Origin: Pseudomonadota bacterium
GTDB lineage: Bacteria > Pseudomonadota > Alphaproteobacteria > Rhizobiales > Devosiaceae
Assembly (NCBI GenBank): GCA_023388175.1
Contig: JAEWGT010000002.1
Coordinates: 62,001 to 126,000 of the forward strand
Length of the DNA: 64,000 nt
Direction: 5' to 3'
Positions 1 through 8,007 of the stretch are shown piece by piece (within the stretch, counting starts at the first letter, position 1; the number at the start of each line of letters is the position of its first letter). The translations under genes were made by a program, and so were the position numbers. The notes below the pieces were generated by a model. It saw only the letters and a list, made by a program, of their open reading frames with translations, was not told the DNA's origin and did no database searches.

Positions 1-1002
1 GTGCGCGGCGAAGCGCGAAAGGGCTTTCGCGGGCAGCCGGCAACCCCCATTCACATCAACCCGGAAGGCGCGTTCTCCATTGGCTGCGAGCTTGGCTGGC
101 GCCATTATCACATCCTGCTGCGGGACCTTGCCGGCAATGTCCTTGGCGAACATCGCCGCCAATACGACTACCCCCATGCAGGCACGATCTTTGATGAGAT
201 CGGATCAGTGTCCCGGCTTCTCATGAACCTCATCCCTGCCGACAAGGCCGACCGCGTGATCGGCATTGGCCTGGCAGCACCCTCGACCATCTTCCGGAAT
301 CTGGACCTGCTCGGCGCTCCCGAAGAGCAAAGACTGGCATGGGAGAATGTCGACATTGCCCAGGCGGCCGCCAGCGCCACGGGCCTGCCCGTCACGCTCT
401 TCAACGACGGTAACGCCGCCTGCTGGGGCGAACTCGTGGCGATGCCGAGCCCAAGGCCCACCGATATGGTCTATATCACCATCGGCACCTTCGTCGGCTC
501 CGGCCTCATCGCGGATGCTCATCTCTGGGAAGGTGCCGGCGGCCATGGCGCAGATCTGGGCGCGACCTTCGTGACCGACGGCAAGGATGCGCCGCGCCAC
601 GTGCATATCGTGGCCTCCATCTATGCGCTGGAAAAGCAATTACTGGCCGCTGGTCTCAACGTGCCGGCGGACCGGCCATCCCAATGGGACTGGGACAGTC
701 TCGAGCCGGTCGCCTCGAACTGGATCGATGACGCCGCCAAATGGCTGGCCCTTGCCCTCATCAATACCAGGGCAATCACCGAATTCGAACTGGCGGTGAT
801 CGATGGCGTGTTGCCACAGGCCGTTCTGGACCGGCTTGTCGCCCGCGTCGGAACCCATCTGGACACCATGCCAGTGCTGACTCTGGATCATCCCCGCGTC
901 GCGAAGGGCCGGCTGGGCGATAGCGCCGCCGCCATGGGCGCCGCTCTTATGCCGATCTATCGGCGCTTCTTCTCGCGCAAGGCTGCCGATACCGGTCTCT
1001 AG
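1..1002 (+). CDS. ROK-family transcriptional regulator (5' partial)
   Basis: The visible 333 residues are the sugar-kinase-like effector domain of a ROK protein. The actin-like ATPase fold is indicated by IGIGLAAPST near residue 87, NDGNAACWGE near 135 and a glycine-rich IGTFVGSG plus GAGGHGADLG stretch at about 160-187. The first residues resemble the linker that follows an N-terminal winged HTH in NagC/XylR-type ROK regulators, so the reading frame probably begins left of the window. The Cys-rich zinc motif usual in ROK proteins is absent, which argues against an active sugar kinase. The stop overlaps the stop of the convergent LuxR-type gene by a few bases. The ligand is unknown. Confidence 0.8.
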   Translation: MRGEARKGFRGQPATPIHINPEGAFSIGCELGWRHYHILLRDLAGNVLGEHRRQYDYPHAGTIFDEIGSVSRLLMNLIPADKADRVIGIGLAAPSTIFRNLDLLGAPEEQRLAWENVDIAQAAASATGLPVTLFNDGNAACWGELVAMPSPRPTDMVYITIGTFVGSGLIADAHLWEGAGGHGADLGATFVTDGKDAPRHVHIVASIYALEKQLLAAGLNVPADRPSQWDWDSLEPVASNWIDDAAKWLALALINTRAITEFELAVIDGVLPQAVLDRLVARVGTHLDTMPVLTLDHPRVAKGRLGDSAAAMGAALMPIYRRFFSRKAADTGL

Positions 1003-1733
1003 GCGAGGCCGCGGGCATAGGCCGCCACAGCCTGCGAGCGCGAAGTGACGCCAAGTTTGCGGTAAATTTTGCCAAGATGATATTCGCAACCCCGGCGCGA
1101 CAGGCCGATGATCGTGGCGATATCGCCTGAGGACTTGCCCGCCGCCGCCCATTTGAGAATTTCTCGCTGCGCGTCGGTCAGGGGCTCGCTCTCTTCCTTG
1201 CAATGCAGGGTCAGCATGCGGATGGACAGCGCCGTGCCCACCATGGTCAGCGGCTCCAGCACATCGGGACATGGCACCCCATGCTGAGCATAGGCCGCCA
1301 ATAGGCTGATATCCTCTGTCGCCGAAATCACCGGAACGACCCCGGCGCCGACAATGCCCAATGGGCTCATCAGCGCACGCGCCTGCATCATCACCGGGCT
1401 GTCGGGCAATGCCGAAAAATCCACGGCAATGCCCGCGCCCGTTGCCCGGATATGCGCGAGCACCGGATTGGCGCGATAGAGCTGCTTTTCCAGCAGTGTC
1501 TCGCAGACACCTTTCGGCAGCGTCGCCATGACCGGGCGGAAGGGCTCGTCTGGCACGCGGCTGAGGCCCGACACAAAGACGAAATACCGAAAGCCCAGCG
1601 CTTCCACCGCTGACTGGACGGCCTGTTCGAGCGCCGAAAGCCCTGGCGCCTGCGAAATGTCCCGTATCAGAGGGGAGAGCAATTCCAGTGATGGTTTCGG
1701 AGCAAAGCGGTCTTTGGCTTCGGTCAGAATCAT
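999..1733 (-). CDS. LuxR-family regulator, autoinducer-binding-like plus HTH
   Basis: This 244-residue protein has a C-terminal LuxR/FixJ-type HTH at about 180-238 (LTDAQREILKWAAAGKSS, then GLSRRGCEYHLGKIYRKLGV). The N-terminal ~165 residues have the length and pattern of an autoinducer-binding domain (FRYFVFVSG, then YRANPVLAHI). No luxI-type synthase is nearby, so it may be a LuxR solo or may sense another small molecule. It is convergent with the ROK gene and divergent from the globin-coupled chemoreceptor, with about 125 bp between the two starts. No target can be named from the sequence. Confidence 0.8.
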   Translation of the reverse strand: MILTEAKDRFAPKPSLELLSPLIRDISQAPGLSALEQAVQSAVEALGFRYFVFVSGLSRVPDEPFRPVMATLPKGVCETLLEKQLYRANPVLAHIRATGAGIAVDFSALPDSPVMMQARALMSPLGIVGAGVVPVISATEDISLLAAYAQHGVPCPDVLEPLTMVGTALSIRMLTLHCKEESEPLTDAQREILKWAAAGKSSGDIATIIGLSRRGCEYHLGKIYRKLGVTSRSQAVAAYARGLA

Positions 1734-1858
1734 TGAAAATCCCTCTTCCGCTGGAACTTAAAGTACAGAAGGTGATTTAACAAGTGGTTGCCTCCACACT
1801 GGCAAGTCGCTGCAGTGCCACGCACACTTGGCGTCATCAGAATTGCCGGGTGAGCACG

Positions 1859-3454
1859 ATGGATACTAAAAGCGAACAGATTGACGGGCTGGCCGAGCGC
1901 CTGGACTTCATTGGCCTCGATGCGAGGAGCCTTGATGCACTGCGCTCGGTGGAGCCGATGATTGCCCATCACCTGCCTGCCGCCCTGTCCAAATTCTATG
2001 AGCGGCTGGTCAAGGTGCCCGCTGTGTCCAAGTTCTTCTCGGGCAATGCCCAGATGAGCCGGGCTCAGTCCAGCCAGATCAATCACTGGCTGGCCATCGC
2101 TACCGGCAAGTTCGATGGCAATTATCTGGAATCGAGCCGGCGGATCGGCCTTCGTCACGCCCAGATCGGTCTGGAGCCACGCTGGTATATCGGCGGTTAT
2201 GGCCTGATCGTGGAGACCTTGCTGGCCGGCGTGGCCGAGGACTTCATGAAAAAGCAGATCGGCTCGAAAAAGCCGGGCCTCTTCTCGCGCGGCGCCGATC
2301 CAGAGGCCGTCAATCTGGCGGTGACAGAGCTCTCCCTGGCCCTCTCGGCGATGATGAAGTCGGTCATGATCGACATCGACATGGCCGTCAGCGTCTATTT
2401 CGAGAAAGTGCTGGCCGATTCTCAGGCGCGCGATCGTGAAAATGCCGACAAGGTCGCCTGGGCAGCCGACCTCACCGGCGAAGTGCTGCAGCGCCTTGCG
2501 GCTGGCGACCTCACCGAGCAGATAACGGCCGAGTTCGAGGGCGGCTTCGAAAAGATCAAGGTCGACACCAACGCTCTGGTGGACCGCCTGCGCGAAATCA
2601 TGATGCAGTTGCGCGCCACGTCCGGCCAGTTGCGCACGGCGACCGGCGAGATCCTGGCCGGCGCCAACGATCTCAGCGAACGCACCACCCGGCAGGCTGC
2701 AGCGATCGAACAGACATCGGCCAGCATGGAGGGACTGGCCAAGACTGTGACTGAAAATGCCAGGCTCGCCGAAGAAGCCTCCGACACTGCCCATCGCGCT
2801 GCCCTCACCGCCGAGACAGGCGGCGAGATGATGGGCAAGGTCACCCAGGCCATGGAGCGCATTTCGGCGTCATCGGGCAAGATTTCCAACATTATCGGCA
2901 TTATCGACGACATCGCCTTCCAGACCAATCTGCTGGCGCTCAATGCCTCGGTCGAAGCGGCGCGTGCCGGCGATGCGGGCAAGGGTTTCGCCGTTGTCGC
3001 GGTGGAAGTGCGCCGGCTTGCACAAAGCGCGGCCAGCGCCTCGTCCGATGTGAAGGCACTGGTCGAGACCAGCGTCGAGGAAGTGCATACCGGCGAGGGC
3101 CTCGTTCACTCAGCAGCCGAAAAACTGGCAGAACTGCTCGTTGCGGTGCGCGAAAGCACCAAGGCCATGTCCCGAATCTCGGAGGCCAGCCGCGATCAGT
3201 CGGTCTCAATCGCCGAGATATCGGGAGCGGTGCTGCAGATGGACGAAATGACACAGCATAACGCCGCCCTCGTCGAGCAAACCAATGCTGCCATCGAGCA
3301 GACCGAGTCTCAGGCGCGTCAGCTGGATGAGATCGTCGAGCAGTTCAGGCTCGGGCAGGATGCTCCCGCTCTGGCCATGACGCGCACTCGCCCCGCAAGA
3401 CCCGCCCAGGTCAGCCGATCCAAGGCCGTAGGCGGGGACTGGAGTGAGTTTTGA
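1859..3454 (+). CDS. Globin-coupled methyl-accepting chemotaxis protein (HemAT-like)
   Basis: This 531-residue cytoplasmic aerotaxis-type receptor has no transmembrane segment. Residues ~10-175 form a globin-coupled sensor domain; H100 in GLRHAQIGLEPRWY matches the proximal haem histidine of HemAT proteins. A HAMP-like segment (~200-250) is followed by an MCP signalling domain with the conserved hairpin tip (IDDIAFQTNLLALNASVEAA). After a Pro/Ala/Arg-rich linker the protein ends in DWSEF, resembling the C-terminal WxxF pentapeptide that tethers CheR/CheB. The ATG at 1859 is preferred because the globin domain starts right after it; the frame stays open 25 codons upstream but that stretch is not globin-like. 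The stop overlaps the next ATG. Confidence 0.9.
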   Translation: MDTKSEQIDGLAERLDFIGLDARSLDALRSVEPMIAHHLPAALSKFYERLVKVPAVSKFFSGNAQMSRAQSSQINHWLAIATGKFDGNYLESSRRIGLRHAQIGLEPRWYIGGYGLIVETLLAGVAEDFMKKQIGSKKPGLFSRGADPEAVNLAVTELSLALSAMMKSVMIDIDMAVSVYFEKVLADSQARDRENADKVAWAADLTGEVLQRLAAGDLTEQITAEFEGGFEKIKVDTNALVDRLREIMMQLRATSGQLRTATGEILAGANDLSERTTRQAAAIEQTSASMEGLAKTVTENARLAEEASDTAHRAALTAETGGEMMGKVTQAMERISASSGKISNIIGIIDDIAFQTNLLALNASVEAARAGDAGKGFAVVAVEVRRLAQSAASASSDVKALVETSVEEVHTGEGLVHSAAEKLAELLVAVRESTKAMSRISEASRDQSVSIAEISGAVLQMDEMTQHNAALVEQTNAAIEQTESQARQLDEIVEQFRLGQDAPALAMTRTRPARPAQVSRSKAVGGDWSEF

Positions 3455-3684
3455 TGGTGCACAATCTTGACGTCGGGGAGTTCAAACAGGCCCTGCTGGA
3501 CCTGCAGCATCAACTGGACCTGCTGCTCGATGACATTGCCGACCTTCAGGCAGCCGCGCAGTCTCCCAGTCCAAGCTTGTTGAAAATATGCGGACATCTG
3601 GAGATACTGATCAACGAAACGGAGACCGTTCTGGGCGGTCCCAATCGTGTCGGCCCAGGCGGACACGGTGGCTGGATACACTGA
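3454..3684 (+). CDS. Small helical protein, translationally coupled to the globin chemoreceptor
   Basis: A 76-residue protein of unknown function. Its ATG overlaps the chemoreceptor TGA by one base, and a GGAG-like site lies inside the receptor's last codons, so translation is probably coupled. Residues ~8-35 are a leucine/aspartate-rich amphipathic helix (heptad-like LLDLQHQLDLLLDDIADL) and ~42-58 a second helix, followed by a Gly/His-rich tail. There is no signal peptide or membrane segment. The arrangement suggests a cytoplasmic partner of the receptor, for example one that binds its helical bundle, but I recognise no family. Confidence 0.6.
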   Translation: MVHNLDVGEFKQALLDLQHQLDLLLDDIADLQAAAQSPSPSLLKICGHLEILINETETVLGGPNRVGPGGHGGWIH

Positions 3685-3720
3685 AAGTGCATTTAGGCCT
3701 CTAGGCTGACGTCCGGCGGT

Positions 3721-3879
3721 GGCATGGACCAAGGCGGACACACCGAGATTGCCCCAGTCATGCTCAGGACGCGCAGGGGTGATGTGATCATTTCCCGCGA
3801 TGAACAAAACGCCAGCAAAGGCCTGGCAACCCTCTGCATCGGTGGTGGCATGGGCATTGGCATGGGCGTCGAGATATAG
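3721..3879 (+). pseudogene. Remnant of the 3' end of a thiolase (acetyl-CoA acetyltransferase) gene
   Basis: One open frame ends in KGLATLCIGGGMGIGMGVE and a stop at 3877-3879. This is the hallmark C-terminus of thiolases, including the CxGGG loop with the second active-site cysteine. Upstream in the same frame the sequence no longer resembles a thiolase (the expected GHPxGxSG motif is missing) and there is no room for the remaining ~370 residues. It is therefore a decayed fragment, probably left by a deletion next to the HPA cluster. The 5' limit is approximate; only 3820-3879 shows clear similarity. Confidence 0.65.
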
Positions 3880-3934
3880 ACACCCGGCCATCCCTGCAGG
3901 CTTGGCTCGGCAATGGAACAGGACACAGGACCTG

Positions 3935-4417
3935 TTACACGCGTGGCAATTCGGCCAGGTCGGCAACTTCCTTCAGGAGTTTTTGCAGCGCCCGCATGCG
4001 CTCTGAATCAATGGCCAGGGACAATCGCCCGTAGATGCGCTGCATTTCAGGCAGAGCTTCCAGCATGAAGTCCCGGCCAGCCGGAGAGATGGAGATCAAC
4101 ACCCGCCGGCCATCCGTCGGGTGACGCGCAATGGTGATCAGTCCACGCTCCTCAAGCACTTTGATCATGCGTGTGAGGCTGGGCGCCATCACGGCCGACA
4201 CCTGCGCCAGCTCCAGGGCTTCCATTTCGCCGCGTTCGTAGAGGCTGCGCAAGACGCGCCACTGCGTCTCGGAAACCGCGCGGGCGCTGAGCATCGGGCG
4301 AAAATGCTGCATCAGCGCTTCGCGCGTGCGCAGCAGCTGGATGGTCAGCGATTCCTGCTCGGCGGATGCGCGCCCCTGTTCTTCTGGCGTCAATCGCCCC
4401 CCCTTCATCCGGACCAT
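3935..4417 (-). CDS. hpaR: MarR-family repressor of homoprotocatechuate degradation (HpaR-like)
   Basis: This 160-residue winged-helix protein has the MarR core: SETQWRVLRSLYERG, the recognition helix region VMAPSLTRMIKVLEERGLI and the wing RHPTDGRRVLISISPAG. It is transcribed divergently from the transporter/hpaFE-ssaDH-hpaGHI operon, the usual place for HpaR/HpcR, which is relieved by 4-hydroxyphenylacetate-type ligands. A 24-bp palindrome lies between the two starts. ATG at 4417 is used; a second ATG nine bases inside is equally possible and neither has a strong ribosome binding site. The family is clear; the specific ligand is inferred from the neighbours. Confidence 0.85.
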   Translation of the reverse strand: MVRMKGGRLTPEEQGRASAEQESLTIQLLRTREALMQHFRPMLSARAVSETQWRVLRSLYERGEMEALELAQVSAVMAPSLTRMIKVLEERGLITIARHPTDGRRVLISISPAGRDFMLEALPEMQRIYGRLSLAIDSERMRALQKLLKEVADLAELPRV

Positions 4418-4456
4418 GCTGCTGATTACGGGTTGGCATCAGGTCGCGCAAGCGTA

Positions 4457-4497
4457 TTGACAGCCCATCCAGAATATACTTAACCTGTTAAATATAT
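4457..4497. promoter_or_regulatory. Candidate HpaR operator overlapping a promoter
   Basis: Arms ATATACTTAAC (4474-4484) and GTTAAATATAT (4487-4497) form an inverted repeat with one mismatched pair around a 2-bp centre, the size and AT-richness expected of a MarR-family site. A perfect -35 box TTGACA lies at 4457-4462, so the palindrome covers the -10 region of a rightward promoter for the transport/hpa operon. Binding here would block that promoter and possibly hpaR itself on the other strand. The symmetry is visible; the binding is inferred. Confidence 0.6.
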
Positions 4498-4563
4498 CGC
4501 TGACCACGGTCCACCGCGGCGAGGCGATACAGTCAAGACGCGCAAAGCGCGCTCGGAGGAAAC

Positions 4564-5526
4564 ATGAAAATCGTTTTGAAGTCCCTGCTCGGCGGGGCGG
4601 CCTTTGCCGCCCTTGCAACGGCCTCGGTGTTGGCGCAGGACGCCGGCAATCTCACGCTCGGCTTCCCGGGCGGCGTGGGCCCAACCGATATTCCGGCCAT
4701 CCTCGCGCTCGAGGAGATGAAGGCTCAAGGCTGGACGACAAGCTATATCGAGTTCGACTCGCCCGACATCCAGACCCAGGCCCTGCTCAATGGCGACATC
4801 CAGGTAGCCTCGATGGGGCCGGCAACGGTGTTTGCCGCCAACCTTGCAGGCGCTGACCTGCGCATTGTTTCGAACAACAACAGCATCGACTTCATCGTAT
4901 TGGCCAAGACCGGCATCGAGGAATGCGCTGACCTCAACAATGAGATCGTCGCCTATCACAGCACGGGCAGCACCACGACCGCCCACCTCTATCGCTACAT
5001 TGCCGACAACTGCCCCGATATCACGCCCAACTACATGGTTCTGTCCGGATCGGCCAACCGTGCCGCAGCGCTGCTGAATGGCCAGATCGCCGGTACCATC
5101 GTGCGCATGGAAGACTGGATCGCTGCCACCGGCGGAGAAGACGAACGCGCCAAGGTGCTCGCATTGCTGGCCGAAACGCAGTCAACGCTGCTGACCCAGA
5201 CCATCGTCGTCAGCGCCAGGAACCTCGAATCCGAGCGCGCCGAAGCCGAAGCATTCGTTGACGCCCTGCATGCGCAGTTTGCCCGCGTTTATGAGGACCC
5301 TGCCGCCTATGCCGAGCTCGCCGTGCCCTATCTCGATGGCGCTACGGTCGAGACCGTGTCGGCTGTCTATACCGCACTGACCGAGGCCGACCTGTTCCCC
5401 AAGGAAAAGGCGCTGAGCCAGGCGCAGGTGGAAGACACGATCAACTTCTACGTCGAGGCCGGCCGCGCCGAAGCCGGCGCCCTGACGCCCGAAGGCGTTG
5501 CCGACTTCTCTATCGCGGATCGTTGA
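4564..5526 (+). CDS. ABC transporter periplasmic binding protein (NMT1/SsuA-like)
   Basis: This 320-residue protein begins with a signal peptide (MKIVLKSLLGGAAFAALATA, cleavage near VLAQ-DA). The mature part resembles the NMT1/SsuA/TauA class, which binds small anionic or aromatic solutes: LTLGFPGGVGPTDIPAILALEEMKAQGW, then QALLNGDIQVASMGPATVFAAN. A strong GGAGGA ribosome site precedes the ATG. It is the first gene of the operon controlled by the HpaR palindrome, which suggests that the ligand is a phenylacetate-type aromatic acid or a breakdown product. That specificity is an inference from position only. Confidence 0.85.
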   Translation: MKIVLKSLLGGAAFAALATASVLAQDAGNLTLGFPGGVGPTDIPAILALEEMKAQGWTTSYIEFDSPDIQTQALLNGDIQVASMGPATVFAANLAGADLRIVSNNNSIDFIVLAKTGIEECADLNNEIVAYHSTGSTTTAHLYRYIADNCPDITPNYMVLSGSANRAAALLNGQIAGTIVRMEDWIAATGGEDERAKVLALLAETQSTLLTQTIVVSARNLESERAEAEAFVDALHAQFARVYEDPAAYAELAVPYLDGATVETVSAVYTALTEADLFPKEKALSQAQVEDTINFYVEAGRAEAGALTPEGVADFSIADR

Positions 5527-5529
5527 TAA

Positions 5530-6360
5530 ATGGCGGGTTCGATCTCTCCGGCGGTGGGTACCGGACCCGCCGCCACAACCAGGCCGATCACGGTTCTCGA
5601 CCTGCGGCGCGACCTCACGGGGTTGCAGGCTCTGGTCGTTCGTATCCTGGCGCTTGTGGTATTCGCCCTGCTCTGGGAAATGGCGGCCAATGCCGCAGAC
5701 TCTATTCTCATTCCTACCTTCACCGAAACCATTGCCGCTGTTTATCAGACGGCCTTCGTCACAGGTGAGATCTGGCCTGCCCTGTGGGTCAGCAATCTTC
5801 CGCTGATCATCGGCTTTGCCATTTCCGTGCTCATCTCGGTGCCGCTCGGCCTTGCTATGGCGCGCTGGAAAGCCATCGACGCTGCCATGAGCCCGGTGAT
5901 CGCGCTTGCGCTGGCCCTGCCGATCGCGCCGCTTATTCCCGTGGTGCTTGTGGCGCTCGGCATGGGCATGACGCCCAAGGTCGTCATCATCGTTTTGTTC
6001 TCATGGGTCTTCATCGCCACCAATGTCCGGGCCGGCGCGCGCCGCGTGGACAAGAGCCTCGTCGAAATGGCGCAGAGCTATGGTGCGTCAGAGCGGCAAG
6101 TCTGGTTCCGCATTCTCATTCCCGGCGCGATCCCCGCCGTCTTTGCCGGCCTGCGCATCGGTCTGGGCCGCGCCTTTGCCGGCATGGTGATCGTCGAACT
6201 GATCATGTTGCCTGTCGGTATCGGCGCTCTGCTGCTCGACTACCGGGGCGACTTCAAAGCCGGCCTTCTCTACGCCACCACCATTCTCGTCATGGTCGAA
6301 GCCGTGATCCTTGCGCTGCTGATGCAGGCGCTGGAACGCCGCCTCATTCAATGGAAATAG
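5530..6360 (+). CDS. ABC transporter permease 1 (SsuC/TauC type)
   Basis: This 276-residue inner-membrane protein has about six predicted membrane segments. The EAA loop that docks the ATPase is visible near residues 176-200 (VDKSLVEMAQSYGASERQVWFRILIPGAIPAVFAGL). It starts three bases after the binding-protein stop. The protein is related to, but clearly different from, the second permease two genes downstream, so the transporter may use a heterodimeric membrane unit. SsuC/TauC transporters usually have a single permease gene. Confidence 0.88.
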   Translation: MAGSISPAVGTGPAATTRPITVLDLRRDLTGLQALVVRILALVVFALLWEMAANAADSILIPTFTETIAAVYQTAFVTGEIWPALWVSNLPLIIGFAISVLISVPLGLAMARWKAIDAAMSPVIALALALPIAPLIPVVLVALGMGMTPKVVIIVLFSWVFIATNVRAGARRVDKSLVEMAQSYGASERQVWFRILIPGAIPAVFAGLRIGLGRAFAGMVIVELIMLPVGIGALLLDYRGDFKAGLLYATTILVMVEAVILALLMQALERRLIQWK

Positions 6361-6362
6361 AC

Positions 6363-7145
6363 ATGTCCATCATCTCCGTCTCTGACGTGACCCACCAATA
6401 TGCCGTTGAAGGCCGCGAAAAGACGCTGGCGCTGTCCAACGTCAACCTTGAGATCAAGAAGAACGAATTCGTCACCTTGCTTGGTCCATCCGGCTGCGGC
6501 AAGACCACGCTGATGCGCGCCATCGGCGGCCTTGTGACGCCGACCCAGGGGTCGATCAACGTCAATGGCAAACCGGTCAATGGTCCGAACCAGGACAGCG
6601 CCATCGTATTCCAGAGCTTTGCCCTCATGCCTTGGGCCAGCGTCTTGCAGAACGTGACCTTCGGGCTGGAAATGCGCGGTGTCGGCAACAAGAGCGAGCG
6701 CGAAGACAAGGCACGCGCCGCCATCGCTCAGGTCGGCCTCAAAGGCTTCGAAAACAAGCTCCCCAAGGAATTGTCCGGCGGCATGCAGCAACGCGTCGGC
6801 CTGGCCCGTGCCCTGGTTGTATCCACTCCCGTCCTGCTGATGGATGAGCCCTTCGGCGCCCTCGACCAGCAGACCCGGCGCTATATGCAGGAAGAGCTGT
6901 TGCGCATCTGGCAGGAAGACCAGCGCACCGTGGTATTCGTCACCCACGACATGGAAGAAGCCATCATGCTGGCCGACAAGGTTGTGCTGATGTCTGCCCG
7001 TCCCGGCCGCATTGATGAGGTTATCGATGTGACCTTCCCGCGTCCGCGCGATCCCGATGCCGTCGAGCGGCTACCCGAATTCATCGAGCTCAAGGAGCAT
7101 CTCTGGCACCGGCTCCGGCAGGCGCACGAGCTGAACGCGGCATGA
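6363..7145 (+). CDS. ABC transporter ATP-binding protein (SsuB/TauB type)
   Basis: This 260-residue ATPase has Walker A GPSGCGKTT near residue 40, the signature LSGGMQQR, Walker B VLLMDEPFGALD and the H-loop VTHDMEEA. It starts at the ATG two bases after the first permease; upstream codons in the same frame are the shadow of the permease gene. It probably energises both permeases of this operon. Its stop TGA overlaps the ATG of the next permease (ATGA), implying coupled translation. Confidence 0.9.
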   Translation: MSIISVSDVTHQYAVEGREKTLALSNVNLEIKKNEFVTLLGPSGCGKTTLMRAIGGLVTPTQGSINVNGKPVNGPNQDSAIVFQSFALMPWASVLQNVTFGLEMRGVGNKSEREDKARAAIAQVGLKGFENKLPKELSGGMQQRVGLARALVVSTPVLLMDEPFGALDQQTRRYMQEELLRIWQEDQRTVVFVTHDMEEAIMLADKVVLMSARPGRIDEVIDVTFPRPRDPDAVERLPEFIELKEHLWHRLRQAHELNAA

Positions 7146-7939
7146 CCATGAGCACTCTTGCAGTCCCGGGCGACAGCCCTACGGCCGGCATGGTCCGGTT
7201 CGTTCGCAACATGACGGTCAACTGGGCAGGCATGCTGGTCATCGCCCTGATCTGGGAACTGGCCGGGCAGGTGTTCCAGCAGCCATGGCTGCCGCCGCTC
7301 TCCACGATTCTGGTCCGAATGGTGCAATTGTTCACCACGGGCGGCTTGTCCCAGCACCTGTTTGCCAGTCTTTCCTCGCTGTTTATCGGCTTTGCCATCG
7401 CGCTGGTGATCGGCCTGGTCGTCGGCGTGTTGATGGGTCTGTTCAACTGGATCTACACGGCGCTCGACGTCTATGTGAACGCCATGCTCTTCACCCCGGG
7501 CCTGATCTTTGCACCGATCCTCTTCGCAATTTTCGGCCTGTCGGATGCGACGCGGATCAGCGTGGTCGTGATCTATGCAGTGTTCATCATCATCATCAAC
7601 ACTGCTGCGGCCGTGCGCAATGTCGATCGCCCACTGATCGAAATGGCGGCCTCCTATGGCGCAAGCCGGACGACAACGGTGTTCCGCATCGTCCTGCCGG
7701 ACGCTTTTCCGCTGATCATCGCCGGCCTGCGCATGGGCGTCGGACGCGCGGTCAAGGGCATGGTCAACGGCGAGATGTTCATCGCCCTGATCGGCATCGG
7801 CGGCCAGGCAGCCCGCTATGGCAAGCAGTTCGACTTCACGTCGGTCTGGGCAATTTCGGTGTTCATCATGATCCTGGCCGTCATCATCAACCAGATCGTG
7901 ACCTGGCTGGAAAAGCGATTGACCGCTTGGGTTGACTGA
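7142..7939 (+). CDS. ABC transporter permease 2 (SsuC/TauC type)
   Basis: This 265-residue membrane protein has an EAA-like loop (VDRPLIEMAASYGASRTTTVFRIVLPDAFPLIIAGL) and about six hydrophobic segments. It overlaps the ATPase stop by four bases; an alternative ATG lies two codons downstream. It shares the overall pattern of permease 1 but differs at many positions and lacks its N-terminal extension. It ends the transport half of the operon; a stem-loop and a 68-bp gap separate it from hpaF. Confidence 0.88.
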   Translation: MTMSTLAVPGDSPTAGMVRFVRNMTVNWAGMLVIALIWELAGQVFQQPWLPPLSTILVRMVQLFTTGGLSQHLFASLSSLFIGFAIALVIGLVVGVLMGLFNWIYTALDVYVNAMLFTPGLIFAPILFAIFGLSDATRISVVVIYAVFIIIINTAAAVRNVDRPLIEMAASYGASRTTTVFRIVLPDAFPLIIAGLRMGVGRAVKGMVNGEMFIALIGIGGQAARYGKQFDFTSVWAISVFIMILAVIINQIVTWLEKRLTAWVD

Positions 7940-7949
7940 CCCTGCCCGG

Positions 7950-7973
7950 GGGTGCCTTGCCACAGGCACTCCC
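7950..7973 (+). other. Intercistronic stem-loop between transporter and hpaF
   Basis: Arms GGGTGCCT (7950-7957) and AGGCACTCCC (7964-7973) can pair with one bulged base around a 6-base loop. No T-tract follows, so it is unlikely to be a full terminator. It may be an RNA-processing or stability element that uncouples transporter and catabolic gene expression. Confidence 0.4.
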
Positions 7974-8007
7974 ACCCTCCCCTTACCCACTTTGACGGAG
8001 CGGAGCC

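Noticed and set aside
1784..1858. 25-codon upstream extension of the globin chemoreceptor
   Set aside because: No globin-family similarity and no ribosome site; the ATG at 1859 begins the conserved domain.
3319..3966. 215-codon minus-strand frame across the small gene and thiolase remnant
   Set aside because: No family resemblance; the plus strand has the coupled small gene and the thiolase C-terminus.
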